Below, in pieces: positions 12,782 through 24,483 of a stretch of 64,000 nucleotides of DNA. This DNA is from Heterodera schachtii (Eukaryota > Nematoda > Chromadorea > Rhabditida > Heteroderidae). The stretch's first letter is position 1, and every line of letters begins with the position of its first letter. A program made the translations under genes and the position numbers. The notes beneath the pieces are model-generated. The model did no database searches. It saw nothing but the letters and a program-made list of their open reading frames with translations, and was not told where the DNA came from. Location of the stretch: positions 62,001 to 126,000 of the forward strand of contig SIJG01000029.1 in assembly GCA_023374025.1 (NCBI GenBank), given 5' to 3'.

Positions 12782-13638
12782 TACAAATTTTGTTTTTTTA
12801 TTCTTGTTGATTTTATTTGTTGAAGAGAGATTTTCACCCCTATTACAGTACTTAAATTGGTTTTTTTTTTGGTCTAAAATGAGGCCTGCTTCAACCTGAA
12901 TGACCAATTTCAATTAGTAATTTTTGGGGGTTCGCGGCACCGAGAGGCAGCGCCGTAAAATTTTTTGGAACCTTTTTGATTTTTGACTCATTTCGAAGTG
13001 AGTAGATAAGAAAAAAAAAATTTTTTTTTGGCTTGGTGCTTATGTAAAATTTAAATATTTGGTTCAGTTAATTTTTAAAATTTTTGCAACGATCAGGGTC
13101 CCGACTAAGTTTAGGGGGACAAAATGTAGCAAAAATATAAAACAAATTTTATTGTATTTCCCTAATTATCTCCCAATTTCCATTAATCTACCAGTCTCCA
13201 ATTATCCCCCTTCCACCTTTCTGAGGGAATTGAAAAATAATCCCCCATGGGCGATAATTGATCAGTAGGAACCATATAAAATATTTTCACGAGCATAAAA
13301 AACTCATTTTCAATTCAATTTTTGGTCGTACTTATGAACCAACCGCCAATGTTGATCGATTTTTTCTGTTTGCTCTCCTCTCCCTCCCGGCGGGGGAGGA
13401 CGGTGGACAATTTTTCTACAGGCCCACCGCATTTAAGCGTTTTTTGCTAAAGTCCCCCCCCCCCCCCCCAACCGTAGAGGGGGGAAAGGAAGGGGGAACA
13501 CTTGGGGAGAAGAGTATTCAATTAACATAACCAAATGTAAAAATGATGAAAACGATAAAAAAATATGATTAGCATTTTGGCCAAAACACCGCACACTCGT
13601 CGACTACGGCGGTCAGTAGATGGGGCGCTGCTTTCTCG
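12782..13638. other. gene-free stretch after NAT10
   Basis: The first 60 bases resemble the 3' flank seen after every NAT10 terminal exon copy (TTGTTGATTTTATTTGTTGAAG). Around 12990-13130 is a fragment of a dispersed repeat also found at 34460-34570 (GTGAGT..GGCT.GGTGCTTA, then GTCCCGACTAAGTTT). From 13288 begins the 5.9-kb unit that is tandemly repeated at 19210. It includes the uninterrupted hAT target TTATGAAC at 13332-13339. No exon is convincing here. Confidence 0.6.
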
Positions 13639-14384
13639 GGTGCTGAATCGTTATATAAAAACAAAAAACCATCAAATGGAAATTTGCAACAAAAAACTGC
13701 CCATAAATTTTGTCTAAGTCTACCAAATTAGACATTCTTGATATGGTTCGATAGCCCCAACGTTTCTCTATTGGCTCATCTTAATTTTTCGAAAATTTGG
13801 CCAAGTTTAAGCAATGTTATGGCCAAAAGTACCCAAGACACCGGGTTTTCATACTTTTTTGGCCATAACTTATTTTAAACCTAATGAAATTTTTTGAAAT
13901 TTTACAGGCTAACAGAGGACTCTTAGAGCTATCGAATAATAGCAAGAAAATAAAAAATAAAAATAATTTCTAGCAGAAGTTTTTTAATTAAAATAAATTT
14001 ATTTTGATCATCAAAAATTCTGATCAAAACAGTTTTAGAATGAACAAAATTAAAAAATCTTGATATAATTCGATAGCCTAAGAGTCCTCTATTAGCCTGC
14101 AAAATTTCAAAAAATTTCATTAGGTTTAAAATAAGTTATGGCCAAAAATGTTTGAAAACCCGGTTCCTTGGGTACTTTCGGCCATAACTTTGCTCAAGCT
14201 TGGCCAAATTTTTTGCAATTTAGGTGAACTAATAGAGAAATGTTAGGGCTATCGAACCATACCAAGAATGTCTAATTTATTTGACATTGACAAAACTTAT
14301 GGGCAGTTTTTTCTTGCAAATTTCCATTTAATGGTTTTTTATATAACGCCCATATTGATGGTTTTTATATAACGACCTAGCACC
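13639..14384. mobile_element. foldback element with GGTGCT ends
   Basis: The terminal inverted repeat is GGTGCTGAATCGTTATATA / TATATAACGACCTAGCACC. A perfect 8-bp duplication CTTTCTCG lies on both sides. The arms mirror each other for over 300 bp and contain the recurring words GGCCATAACTT, TCGATAGCCC and TCTATTAGCCTGCAAAATTT. Related copies are at 20814-21263 and 53182-53920. Confidence 0.8.
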
Positions 14385-14536
14385 CTTTCTCGTTCTCTGT
14401 TGCTCGCGCCTTCCATCTGATTTAATTTAAAAATGTTAATTTAAAATCCTTTATTCTTCTTTAGTTACGGACCTCCGAACTCGTCCCATAATTACTATTT
14501 TTAATTGAATTCGCGAAATTTGGTTTTTGCCTTACA

Positions 14537-15430
14537 ATGCCTCACGCTACCGACCGGAACAAAAAAAAGAAGGCATCACATGCGCGCCAACAGCGAACGG
14601 TAATCTCGGGAACGGCTGGGCCGATCGGGATAAAATTTGGCACCGAATTTTGACGGTGCATATATGACAAATACGGATTTTCGATCCGATAGCAAATGAG
14701 CGCCAATGATTGATCTCATTTTTGCGTGCAATGCCACGCCAGGGTTTGCCCTGAGCAGGGGAATGAGATTTTTCCGGGAAAAACGAAGAAGAAAAAAAAA
14801 TGTATTTTTAACAAATTTTTGTATCCCCTTTATTTAGAACGATGATTATGATGAGACGTCGGAGTGGGAAGGGGACGAAGAGGTAGGAATCATTTTCTAA
14901 TATAATTATTCTGATTTTTTAAATTCACTATAAAATTTGAATTTTTTATCTGGTTACCGCACATTTGCGCCCAAACATTTGCTCCTCACAAGCAAGAATC
15001 GAACATTTTAATGAGTTTTTTATAATCGAAAAAGAGTAAATAAAATTACTTCGGTAAATTATTATTATATTTTCAATAAAAATAATTGTTTTGGGTCAAA
15101 TGCATTTTAGTAAAGAAAAAATGAGAGAATCACTGTAAAAGGTTGAAGAAAATACAGTATGACACTAATGATTAAGTGAATTCAATTTAAAACTTTTCCC
15201 GCTTTGAGGTTTATGACATGAACCAAAATCGAAAGGATAAATGGATCTGCTCTGATTATTAATAACGAAAAATTTAACGACAAATCCTTAGAGAGAATCG
15301 GTTCTATTTTCAACATCACGAAAGTGCTGATAGGTAGGGCAGAAAAAAATAAAATCAAAAAATACCAATTCTAAGTGTAATTGTAATGTTGGCCTTTCAT
15401 GGCTCGTATGATGAAATGTATCTGCAGATG
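14537..15430 (+). pseudogene. caspase-like gene fragment, copy A0, rearranged
   Basis: Four exon-like pieces can be seen. 14537-14599 reads MPHATDRNKKKK...ARQQRT with a GTAATC donor. 14838-14882 is acidic (NDDYDETSEWEGDEE). 15209-15333 reads VYDMNQNRKD, then after a one-base frame change ALIINNEKFNDKSLERIGS, the first beta strand of the caspase p20 fold. 15376-15430 reads SVIVMLAFHGSYDEM, where the catalytic SHG has become FHG and the frame runs into repeat sequence. The third piece is joined directly to the tail of what is a separate exon in copy A1, so an internal deletion has occurred. The family is identified from known caspase motifs. I judge this copy non-functional. Confidence 0.65.
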
Positions 15431-15523
15431 GGGCGCTGCTTTCTCGTATCTGTTGCTCGCATTTTCCATCTGATTTAATTTAAAAAGCTATTTTAAATCC
15501 TTTATTCTTCTTTATTTACGACC

Positions 15524-17330
15524 ATGCCTCACGCTACCGACCGGAAGAAAACAAAGAAGGCATCATATGCGCGCCAACAGCGAACGGTAATCTCGGGAAC
15601 GGCTGGGCCGATCAGGATGAAATTTGGCACCGATGGTGCATTGAGATTTTTCCGGGAAAAATGAAGAGGAAAAAAAATGCTTTTTTAACTAATTAACTAT
15701 TTGTATCCCCTTTATCTAGAACGAGGATTATGATGAGACATCGGATGATACTGATGAGGAGCCGCAGTGGGAAGGGGACGACGAGGTATGAATCCTTTTC
15801 TAATATAATTATTCTTATTTTTTAAATTCACTATTAAATTCGAATTTTTTATCTGGTTACCCTATATTTGTAATTGTAATGTAGGCCTCTCATGGCTCGT
15901 ATGATGAAATACGGACTGCATACCGGTCAATCATTAGAGAGATTTGGTAGTAATGCGGACGTTGCAAAGTTTTCGGAGCTTGTGCACGGCTTAGGATACG
16001 ACATTTTTCGAGAAAACGACTTGACAGCAACGGTACACTAACATAGGGAAAGACAAATGAAATGTTTAATGAAAAAATTAAATAATAATTTTGTAATCTA
16101 AAAAATTTTTAAACAGCAAATTGTTGAAACAATGAAAAATTTTGCTGGTTTTCATCATCACGATAGAGCTGATAGGTAGGCAGAAAAAACAAATTCTCAG
16201 AAAAAATAAACTCAAAAAAAAACAAATTCTAGTGTAATTGTTATGTTAGCCTCGCACGGCTTGTATGATGCCATTTATGGCAGTGACTGCATTCCGGTCA
16301 ATATACGTCAGTTATTGGAACTCCTGGATTCGGAGCATTGTTTGGCATTATCCGGGAAACCGAAACTCGTAACATATAAAATTATTAATCGTGGCTGGTA
16401 ATTTCGACACTGGGTAAATTCGACACTGAGTATTTTCGACACTAATTAATTTCGACAATACGTTTTCGGCATAGAGAAATTTCGACACTGAACTAACTAT
16501 TTCAAAAACTTTCACTGTTTTCCAGCATTTTCGACACTGGACCATTTCGACAGTGATTAAATTCGACACTATTGAGAATTTTTAAAAAATAATAAGAAAT
16601 TTTGAAAGTTGTTAGTATTTAGGTATGATAAATTTTCCTATTTTCTAATTCGTACTTTTTAAAAGGTTAGGTTGGTATAACTGAGTAAAACGATAAAATT
16701 GCGCATCTCCAACTAACCAAAAAAAATTGTTAACTAATTTTTTGGAAAAGAAGAGAGCTAAAGAATTGACAATCAAAAAATTGTGAGATTTAAATCTATT
16801 TGTAGCCACATTATTTGGTTAATTGGAGATGCGCAAGTTCGAATGATCAGAACAACCAATGCAAAAAAGGCAATGATCACTGACTGATCAGTTTTTTTTT
16901 GAATTAGCGCCCCAAAATATCGCGATTTGGCATTATGAGTTATTTTGTCTAACACTGACACTGGGTTTGACGTTTTACTCAGTTATACCAACCTACCTTT
17001 TAAAAAGTAAGAATTAGAAAATGAAATAAGAAAATTTATCATACCTAAATACTAACAACTTATCAAAATTTCTTATAATTTTTTAAAAATTCTCAATAGT
17101 GTCGAATTTACTCACTGTCGAAATGGTCCAGTGTCGAAAATGCTGGAAAACAGTGAAAGTTTTTGAAATAGTTCAGTGTCCAAATTTCTCTATGTCGAAA
17201 ACATAGTGTCGAAATTACTTAGTGTAGAAAATACTCAGTGTCGAATTTACCCAGTGTCGAAATTACATAGCGCCAAATTAATAAGGCAGAAATTCAATTA
17301 TTTAGGTGTTCATCGATGCTTGTCGGGGCG
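15524..17330 (+). pseudogene. caspase-like gene, copy A1, p20 region with SHG and DACRG, scrambled
   Basis: The exon-like pieces are 15524-15586 (MPHATDRKKTKK...), 15720-15785 (acidic prodomain), 15885-16032 (LERFGSNADVAKFSELVHGLGYDIF...LTAT), 16117-16175 (QIVETMKNFAGFHHHDRAD), 16233-16368 (SVIVMLASHGLYDAIYGSD...SGKPKL) and 17306-17330 (VFIDACRGG). The catalytic histidine (SHG) and cysteine (ACRG) are both present, with D in place of the usual Q in QACRG. The third piece is a chimera: its first half repeats the SHG exon and its second half belongs to the GS.AD exon, so the reading frame is broken. A foldback of about 880 bp sits in the intron before DACRG. Caspases are cysteine proteases of apoptosis. 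This copy looks damaged, although most splice sites survive. Confidence 0.7.
16391..17274. mobile_element. foldback element, word TTCGACACTG
   Basis: The two arms mirror each other across about 880 bp. Both ends are filled with TTCGACACTG / CAGTGTCGAA words, and the middle has mirrored GGTTAGGTTGGTATAACTGAG. The sister unit at 22192 lacks it and reads straight through (ATAAAATTATGGCAGAAAT), so this is a recent insertion. The exact target duplication is unclear (ATTATTAA against ATTAATAA). Confidence 0.7.
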
Positions 17331-17541
17331 GTATTTAATTTTATAAATATTCACGTGCAAAAATAATGAAGCAAAATTTTGCCGGAGAAAACTTTTCTTT
17401 AAATGTTATACAAAAATCCGTAAAATTGAAAAGTAAGGATTTTTTGTATGTCAGAAAGATTATCCTTTTAACTTAAATCAATGTGTTGAAGAAAGAGCAA
17501 ATGTACTTTGTTCCTGCTGATCAGTCTGTCCTTTTGGGTGG

Positions 17542-19131
17542 ATGAGTGCCAATTTGGTGAGGAGTTTCCGTCCAGGAGCTACTGATCAGACGATACCTAT
17601 GCACTTTTTCGAGGCTGTTGACGACTTTGCACTTTCCGACTTCTTTGTGGAGTTCCGGCACCGTTTCGTCTCTTTGCTTGGCACTTCGTTCAGCGCGTTC
17701 AGCCCCCACTTGGCGTTCAGTCTGATGTTCATGGACAGTGCCAGCATCGGCTGCTCCGTGCAGCAGCAACAGGGCGAACAGCCGGCTGAAAATGGTGAGC
17801 ACCAACCACGGGGTGCACTTCATTTCCCCCCCCCCCCCCCGTCGTTTCCCCCCGGGTCGTCCCGCAAAAAAAAATTTTTTTTTCAATTTTCAAACCTAGA
17901 AATTTTTTCATAAAAAAATTCTTAGGAAATTTCTTAGTAAGAAAATTTAAAGAAAAAATTATTTGAAAAATTTTTCAGCGATTTTTTGGAAAATTTTCAA
18001 AAAAACTTAGTAGTTCATTATAAAATTTCGAAAAAATCGCTGAAAAATTTCGAAAAAACTTTTCAAAACCTTGACTCGAAATCTTCATATAAAAAACTTC
18101 AACTAACAATAAGATTTATATTGATAAATTCTTATTTTGAAATTTCCTAAAAAAAAATTTGAATTATTTTCAAGCAATTTTTTTAGGAAAAATTTTACAT
18201 TTTGAATGAGCCTCAGCAAATAAAAATGTTCAGAAATCTTTGAAATTCATAATTTTTTAAATAAATTTCTCGAACAGGAATAATTTTAGTCACCTCCCCT
18301 CTATTGTTTAGGCCTGCTTGACCGTGCCGAACTCCGTCTGCGCATGTCCGACTTGGACTTGCGCCGGGTTGCCCAATACTGTCGAAATTTGGCCGACTTG
18401 GCCCTGATCAGCGATCTGTTGCCCACCATTGCCGGCCTGTACTTCACCGCCCGGGTGGACACCAACCGGGCCCCGTTGGACCTGTCCCAGGCCGCTGTAC
18501 TGCTCGGTGTCGGCCTGCAGCGCAAAATGGTCGATACGGTGGCCACCGAATTGGCACTGTCCACCAGCCAAACGCACGCGCTGTTGAACAAGGCGATCAG
18601 ACGGTGGGTGAGACGGCGGAGGAGCACGGGGGCAGCAGAGGCTGAACGGAATCCCCTCCCCCAACCGCATTTCAATCAGTTCCCCATCTCTTGGCCATAA
18701 AATTTTGAAAATCCGAAATTCTTTTAAAATTCATTCGAAATTTTTTAAATTTTTTATTTAATTTTTTTCAGGAAAACCACTCTAATTGTAAGAAATTTTG
18801 AAAATTCAAAAATTTGTAACTCTACAAAAAAGTTTGTAGAAAAATTTGATTCTGAAATTTGGGAACAAATTTACATTGAAAAAACTTCCAATCTTTTTTA
18901 TTCAATATATCATCTATTTGCTTATTTGTTATTTGGGTTCCAATTTTGGTTTTTGTTTTTTTCAGTTTGTCCGAATATTTCGACTCAATTTGCCGTGAGG
19001 CGCTTGAACAGCAACAACAACAACACAACACAAATGATCGCCAACAGCACATAGCAACAGAAGCAGAAAAAACGAAAAGTGACGAATGCCCGGCGATTAA
19101 AAAATTGAAAATTTCACATTTTGTCAAATGA
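17542..19131 (+). CDS. caspase p10-like segment fused to NAT10 C-terminal exons, copy 2
   Basis: Three exons keep phase: 17542-17794, 18312-18603 and 18966-19131, about 236 codons. The first 32 residues (MSANLVRSFRPGATDQTIP..., then FFEAVDDFALS) align with the caspase p10 strand VSWRN....F.CEV at identical spacing. Just upstream, VPADQSVLLG continues the p10 match but is out of frame by one base. From DFFVEFRHRFVSLLGTSFS onward the protein is NAT10 exon 18, then exon 19 (LLDRAELRLRMSDLD...) and exon 20 (LSEYFDSICREALEQ...ISHFVK). Acceptors, donors (GTGAGC, GTGGGT) and stop are intact. It lacks the NAT10 helicase and GNAT domains. It could be an expressed chimera or a decaying duplicate; I favour the latter, with doubt. 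Confidence 0.5.
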
Positions 19132-19262
19132 TACAAATTTTTTTTTTTTTTTTATTCTTGTTGATTTTATTTGTTGAAGAGAGATTTTCACCCCTATTAC
19201 AGTATATTTTCACGAGCATAAAAAACTCATTTTCAATTCAATTTTTGGTCGTACTTATGAAC

Positions 19263-20512
19263 TAGAGACCGGACGGGATCGGGATCCCGCGGGATTTCTT
19301 CGGGATCCTGCGGGATTAAATTCGGGATCCCGACATCGGGATCCGTCCCGAGCGATTTTTTAAATTCATCGGGATTGATCGGGATCGGGATTTCATCGGG
19401 ATCCCGAACCGGGATCCCTCCCGACCATTTTACCAATCCCGCGGGATTGAAGTCACGATAATTTTTGGAAAAAATCTCATTTTTTAAATTAAGACCTTGA
19501 ATTTTAAATTAAAAAATATTGTCATTTGTTAATTGTTCTTAAAAAATCCAATAAAATTCCCAAAAAAGTTTTCACGCGTCTCCAGAATTCGAATAAAATT
19601 TTCAAAATTTGAAGCAAAAGTTGGCCATTTTGTGACTTTTATTTTTTTTTCAAAAAAAAAAGAATTATCAAAAAATATTTTTTTAAATTCCTAAAACAAT
19701 ATTTTAAATCTTATTATGTAGTTTCATGGCACAAATATTTCTAAGAATTTTATCCAAAAAAATCAGAATAAAAATTGCTCCGTATTTTTCCTTCGGTGCC
19801 AATTGGCATCACCAGACCCAAGAACCCATTATTTTCTTATAAATTAGTTCAAAATCATAAAATATGGACAGTTTTTTGTATAAATTCTGTTAACAAATAC
19901 ATTTCAAATTTTCAAAATTTTCCCGGCGGCGCCTATCGGCACCGCCGGCCTCCCCCTCCTTGTTCCCCTAAAGTTTTTGAAAAAATTTGCTGCAAAAAAA
20001 AAAATTCTTAAAATCGGATTTTTTGATTCCGATGCACTTTACGATTGATAATTTTCCTCAAAATTGTTAAAAATGATCAGAGGAGGCGAAAATACAAAAA
20101 TTAATATTAATTAATTAAATTGTAAAAAAACAATTTAAAGCTATGTTGTTAAATGTTCTAATTTTTACCCTAAAATCTGATTTTTTGGACATGATATTCT
20201 AATTTTGCAAAAATTTCTATAAAAACCTGATATAATTACCATCCTATTTTCTCGATCGAATTGGTTAATTATATATTATATAAGCATTTGAACAAAACTT
20301 GGCATAAAACGTAAAAAAAAATTGAGTTTTAGCAAATCCCGGTAACGCCGCGGGATCCCGAAAAAAATCTTCGGGATTGATCGGGATTCGGTCGGGATCC
20401 CGACTCGGGATCCGTCCCGATCGTTTTTACGAAATGTTCGGGATTGATCGGGATCGGGATTCAGTCGGGATCCCGATTCGGGATCCATCCGACCCCAGTT
20501 GTCCGGTCTCTA
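19263..20512. mobile_element. 1.25-kb hAT-like element, word GGGATCCCG
   Basis: The termini are TAGAGACCGGACGGGATC and CCGGTCTCTA. A perfect 8-bp duplication TTATGAAC lies at 19255-19262 and 20513-20520. The paralogous unit at 13332 has the uninterrupted site. Both ends are packed with CGGGATC/GATCCCG words. The AT-rich middle holds one GC stem-loop (19922-19947). It has no transposase frame, so it is non-autonomous. Confidence 0.92.
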
Positions 20513-20813
20513 TTATGAACCAACCGCCAATGTTGATCGATTTTTTCTGTTTGCTCTCCTCTCCCTCCCCGTGGGGGAGGACGGTGGACAATTTTTCTAC
20601 AGGCCCACCGCATTTAAGCGTTTTTTGCTAAAGTCCCCCCCCCCCAACCGTAGAGGGGGGAAAGGAAGGGGGAACACTTGGGGAGAAGAGTATTCAATTA
20701 ACATAACCAAATGTAAAAATGATGAAAACGATAAAAAATATGATTAGCATTTTGGCCAAAACACCGCACACTCGTCGACTACGGCGGTCAGTAGATGGGG
20801 CGCTGCTTTCTCG

Positions 20814-21263
20814 GGTGCTGAGTCGTTATATAAAAACCATCAATATGGGCGTTATATAATAAACCATCAAATGGAAATTTGCAACAAAAACTGCCCATAA
20901 CTTTTGTCAATGTCAACAAAATTAGACATTCTTGATATGGTTCGATAGCCCTAACATTTCTCTATTGGCTCATCTAAATTTTCGAAAATTTGGCCAAGTT
21001 TGAGCAATGTTATGGCCAAAAGTACCCAAGACACCGGGTTTTCATACTTTTTTGGCCATAACTTATTTTAAACCTAATGAAATTTTTTGAAATTTTACAG
21101 GCTAATAGAGGACTCTTAGGGCTATCGAATAATAGCAAGAAAATAAAAAATAAAAATAATTTCTAACAGAAGTTTTTAATTAAAATAAATTTATTTTGAT
21201 CATCAAAAATTCTGATCAAAAATAACGTCCATATTGATGGTTTTTATATAACGACATAGCACC
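20814..21263. mobile_element. deleted foldback with GGTGCT ends
   Basis: This is the same family as 13639-14384 and inserted at the paralogous site (flank CTTTCTCG on the left). The right half is largely deleted and the right flank is the interior of a caspase first exon (CATCACATGCGCGCC...). The deletion therefore ran from inside or beside the element into the gene. Confidence 0.65.
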
Positions 21264-21533
21264 CATCACATGCGCGCCAACAGCGAACGGTAATCTCGGG
21301 AACGGCTGGGCCCATCGGGATGAAATTTGGCACCGATGGGTAATTTTTGATGGTGCATATATGAAAAATACGGATTTTCGATCCGATAGCAAATGAGCGT
21401 CACTGATTGATCTCATTTTTGCGTGCAATGCCACGCCAGGGTTTGCCCTGAGCAGGGGAATGAGATTTTTCCGGGAAAAATAAAGAGGAAAAAATTTTTT
21501 AACGAATTAACTTTTTGTATCCCCTTTATCTAG

Positions 21534-22241
21534 AACGAGGATTATGATGAGACATCGGTTGATACTGATGAGGAGCCGCAGTGGGAAGGGGACGACCAGG
21601 TATGAATCCTTTTCTAATATAATTATTCTGATTTTTTAAATTCACTATAAAATTCGAATTTTTTATCTGGTTACCCCATATTTGTAATTGTAATATTGGC
21701 CTCTCATGGCTCGTATGATGAAATACGGACTGCATACCGGTCAATCATTAGAGAGATTTGGTAGTAATGCGGACGTTGCAAAGTTTTCGGAGCTTGTGCA
21801 CGGCTTAGGATACGACATTTTTCGAGAAAACGACTTGACAGCAACGGTACACTAACATAGGGAAAGACAAATGAAATGTTTAATGAAAAAATTAAACAAT
21901 AATTTTGTAATCTAAAAAATTTTTAAACAGCAAATTGTTGAAACAATGAAAAAATTTGCTGGTTTTCATCATCACGATAGAGCTGATAGGTAGGCAGAAA
22001 AAACAAATTCTCAGAAAAAATAAACAAAAAAACAAATTCTAGTGTAATTGTTATGTTAGCCTCGCACGGCTCGTATGATGCCATTTATGGCAGTGACTGC
22101 ATTCCGGTCAATATACGTCAGTTGTTGTAACTCCTGGATTCGGAGCATTGTTTGGCATTATCCGGGAAACCGAAACTCGTAACATATAAAATTATGGCAG
22201 AAATTCAATTATTTAGGTGTTCATCGATGCTTGTCGGGGCG
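21534..22241 (+). pseudogene. caspase-like gene, copy B, with nonsense codon
   Basis: This is the paralogue of copy A1 in the second unit. Pieces are 21534-21599 (acidic prodomain), about 21700-21846 (LERFGSNADVAKF..., acceptor AG lost), 21931-21989, 22043-22178 (MLASHGSYDAIYGSD...) and 22217-22241 (VFIDACRGG). An in-frame TAA at 22128-22130 follows IRQLL, where copy A1 has a glutamate codon. The first exon is missing because of the deletion next to the foldback at 21263. Confidence 0.7.
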
Positions 22242-22452
22242 GTATTTAATTTTATAAATATTCACGTGCAAAAATAATGAAGCAAAATTTTGCCGGAGAA
22301 AACTTTTCTTTAAATGTTATACAAAAATCCGTAAAATTGAAAAGTAAGGATTTTTTGTATGTCAGAAAGATTATCCTTTTAACTTAAATCAATGTGTTGA
22401 AGAAAGAGCAAATGTACTTTGTTCCTGCTGATCAGTCTGTCCTTTTGGGTGG

Positions 22453-24483
22453 ATGAGTGCCAATTTGGTGAGGAGTTTCCGTCCAGGAGCTACTGATCAG
22501 ACGATACCTATGCACTTTTTCGAGGCTGTTGACGACTTTGCACTTTCCGCCTTCTTTGTGGAGTTCCGGCGCCGTTTCGTCTCTTTGCTTGGCACTTCGT
22601 TCAGCGCGTTCAGCCCCCACTTGGCGTTCAGTCTGATGTTCATGGACAGTGCCAGCATCGGCTGCTCCGTGCAGCAGCAACAGGGCGAACAGCCGGCTGA
22701 AAATGGTGAGCACCAACCACGGGGTGCACTTCATTTCCCCCCCCCCCCCCGTCGTTTCCCCCCGGGTCGTCCCGCAAAAAAAAATTTTTTTTTCAATTTT
22801 CAAACCTAGAAATTTTTTCATAAAAAAATTCTTAGGAATTTCTTAGTAAGAAAATTTAAAGAAAAAAATTATTTGAAAAATTTTTCAGCGATTTTTTGGA
22901 AAATTTTCAAAAAAACTTAGTAGTTCATTATAAAATTTCGAATCGCTGAAAAATTTCGAAAAAACTTTTCAAAACCTTGACTCGAAATCTTCATATAAAA
23001 AACTTCAACTAACAATAAGATTTATATTGATAAATTCTTATTTTGAAATTTCCTAAAAAAAATTTGAATTATTTTCAAGCAATTTTTTTAGGAAAAAATT
23101 TTACATTTTGAATGAGCCTCAGCAAATAAAAATGTTCAGATCTTTGAAATTCATAATTTTTTAAATAAATTTCTCGAACAGGAATAATTTTAGTCACCTC
23201 CCCTCTATTGTTTAGGCCTGCTTGACCGTGCCGAACTCCGTCTGCGCATGTCCGACTTGGACCTGCGCCGGGTTGCCCAATACTGTCGCAATTTGGCCGA
23301 CTTGGCCCTGATCAGCGATCTGTTGCCCACCATTGCCGGCCTGTACTTCACCGCCCGGGTGGACACCAACCGGGCCCCGTTGGACCTGTCCCAGGCCGCT
23401 GTACTGCTCGGTGTCGGCCTGCAGCGCAAAATGGTCGATACGGTGGCCACCGAATTGGCACTGTCCACCAGCCAAACGCACGCGCTGTTGAACAAGGCGA
23501 TCAGACGGTGGGTGAGACGGCGGAGGAGCACGGGGGCCAAGATGGTGGTGAACTGTGTGACCCGGGGTGAACTACGTTCCCCCCCCCCCCCCCCCGGCTC
23601 GGTTTCTCCCCGCATTGTTTCCCCTCCCCGGAGTAGGACAAAACGTCGTCGGCCCGAATTTTTCGACCATAACTTTTTTCTTTCTCAACCAACTTAAACA
23701 TTCTTGGTATTATTCGAAAGCATACGAAAAATGCTATTAGCCTGCAAATTTTTAAATTTTTTATTCATGCACAAAAAAATCGAAGCAAAAAAAAAGGTTC
23801 GAAATACTAGGTTTTTGAGTTCCTTCTGGCCATAACTTTTTGGAAACTTAACGAAAATTTTTGAAATTTTGCAAATTAATAATAAACACATAGAGCTATC
23901 GAACAACACCAACAATGCTTAATTTTATTGACAATGAACAAAGTTATGGTTCAAAAAGTCTTCCGACGACGTTTTGGGGTGCACCGTCCCCTCCGCCCCC
24001 CGAAAATTAAAAAAAGTTTATTAACATAGAAATCAAGAAAAGAAATTTTAGAAAATTTTGTTGTAAGAATAATCCCATGAAAAAAAATTCGATAAATTTT
24101 ACGGTGAATTACTAAAAATTTTTCCAAAAAAGTCAGTGAAATGGTTCTCCCCACCTCTTGGCCATAAGATTTTGAAATCCTAATTTTTTTTTCTTATATT
24201 GAAAAAATTTCTAATATTTAAAAAAAAGATAGATAAATTTACCGTATTTAAGGGCCATCTATTTGCTTATTTGGGTTCCAATTTTGGTTTTCGTATTTTC
24301 AGTTTGTCCGAATATTTCGACTCAATTTGCCGTGAGGCGCTTGAACAACAACAACAACAACACAACACAAATGATCGCCAACAGCACACAGCAGCCGAAG
24401 CAGAAGGAAAATTGGTGGCAAAAACAAAAAGTGATGAATGTCCGGCGATTAAAAAATTGAAAATTTCACATTTTGTCAAATGA
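22453..24483 (+). CDS. caspase p10-like segment fused to NAT10 C-terminal exons, copy 3
   Basis: This is the near-identical partner of the 17542 chimera. Exons 22453-22705, 23216-23507 and 24303-24483 stay in phase and give about 241 codons ending at TGA. The p10-derived start (MSANLVRSFRPG...) and the one-base frame break just before it are shared with copy 2, so both predate the tandem duplication. At the join this copy reads ALSAFFVEFRRRF, closer to the parent gene than copy 2 (ALSDFFVEFRHRF). The first intron again begins with a poly-C foldback. Expression is unknown. Confidence 0.5.
23640..23980. mobile_element. foldback, GACGTTTTG / CAAAACGTC ends
   Basis: GGACAAAACGTCGTCGGCC on the left is mirrored by GACGACGTTTTGGGG on the right. 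The interior has CCATAACTTTTT, TTCGAAAGCATACG, and CATAGAGCTATCGAACAAC words of the shared foldback module. It lies in the second intron of the copy 3 chimera. Confidence 0.5.
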
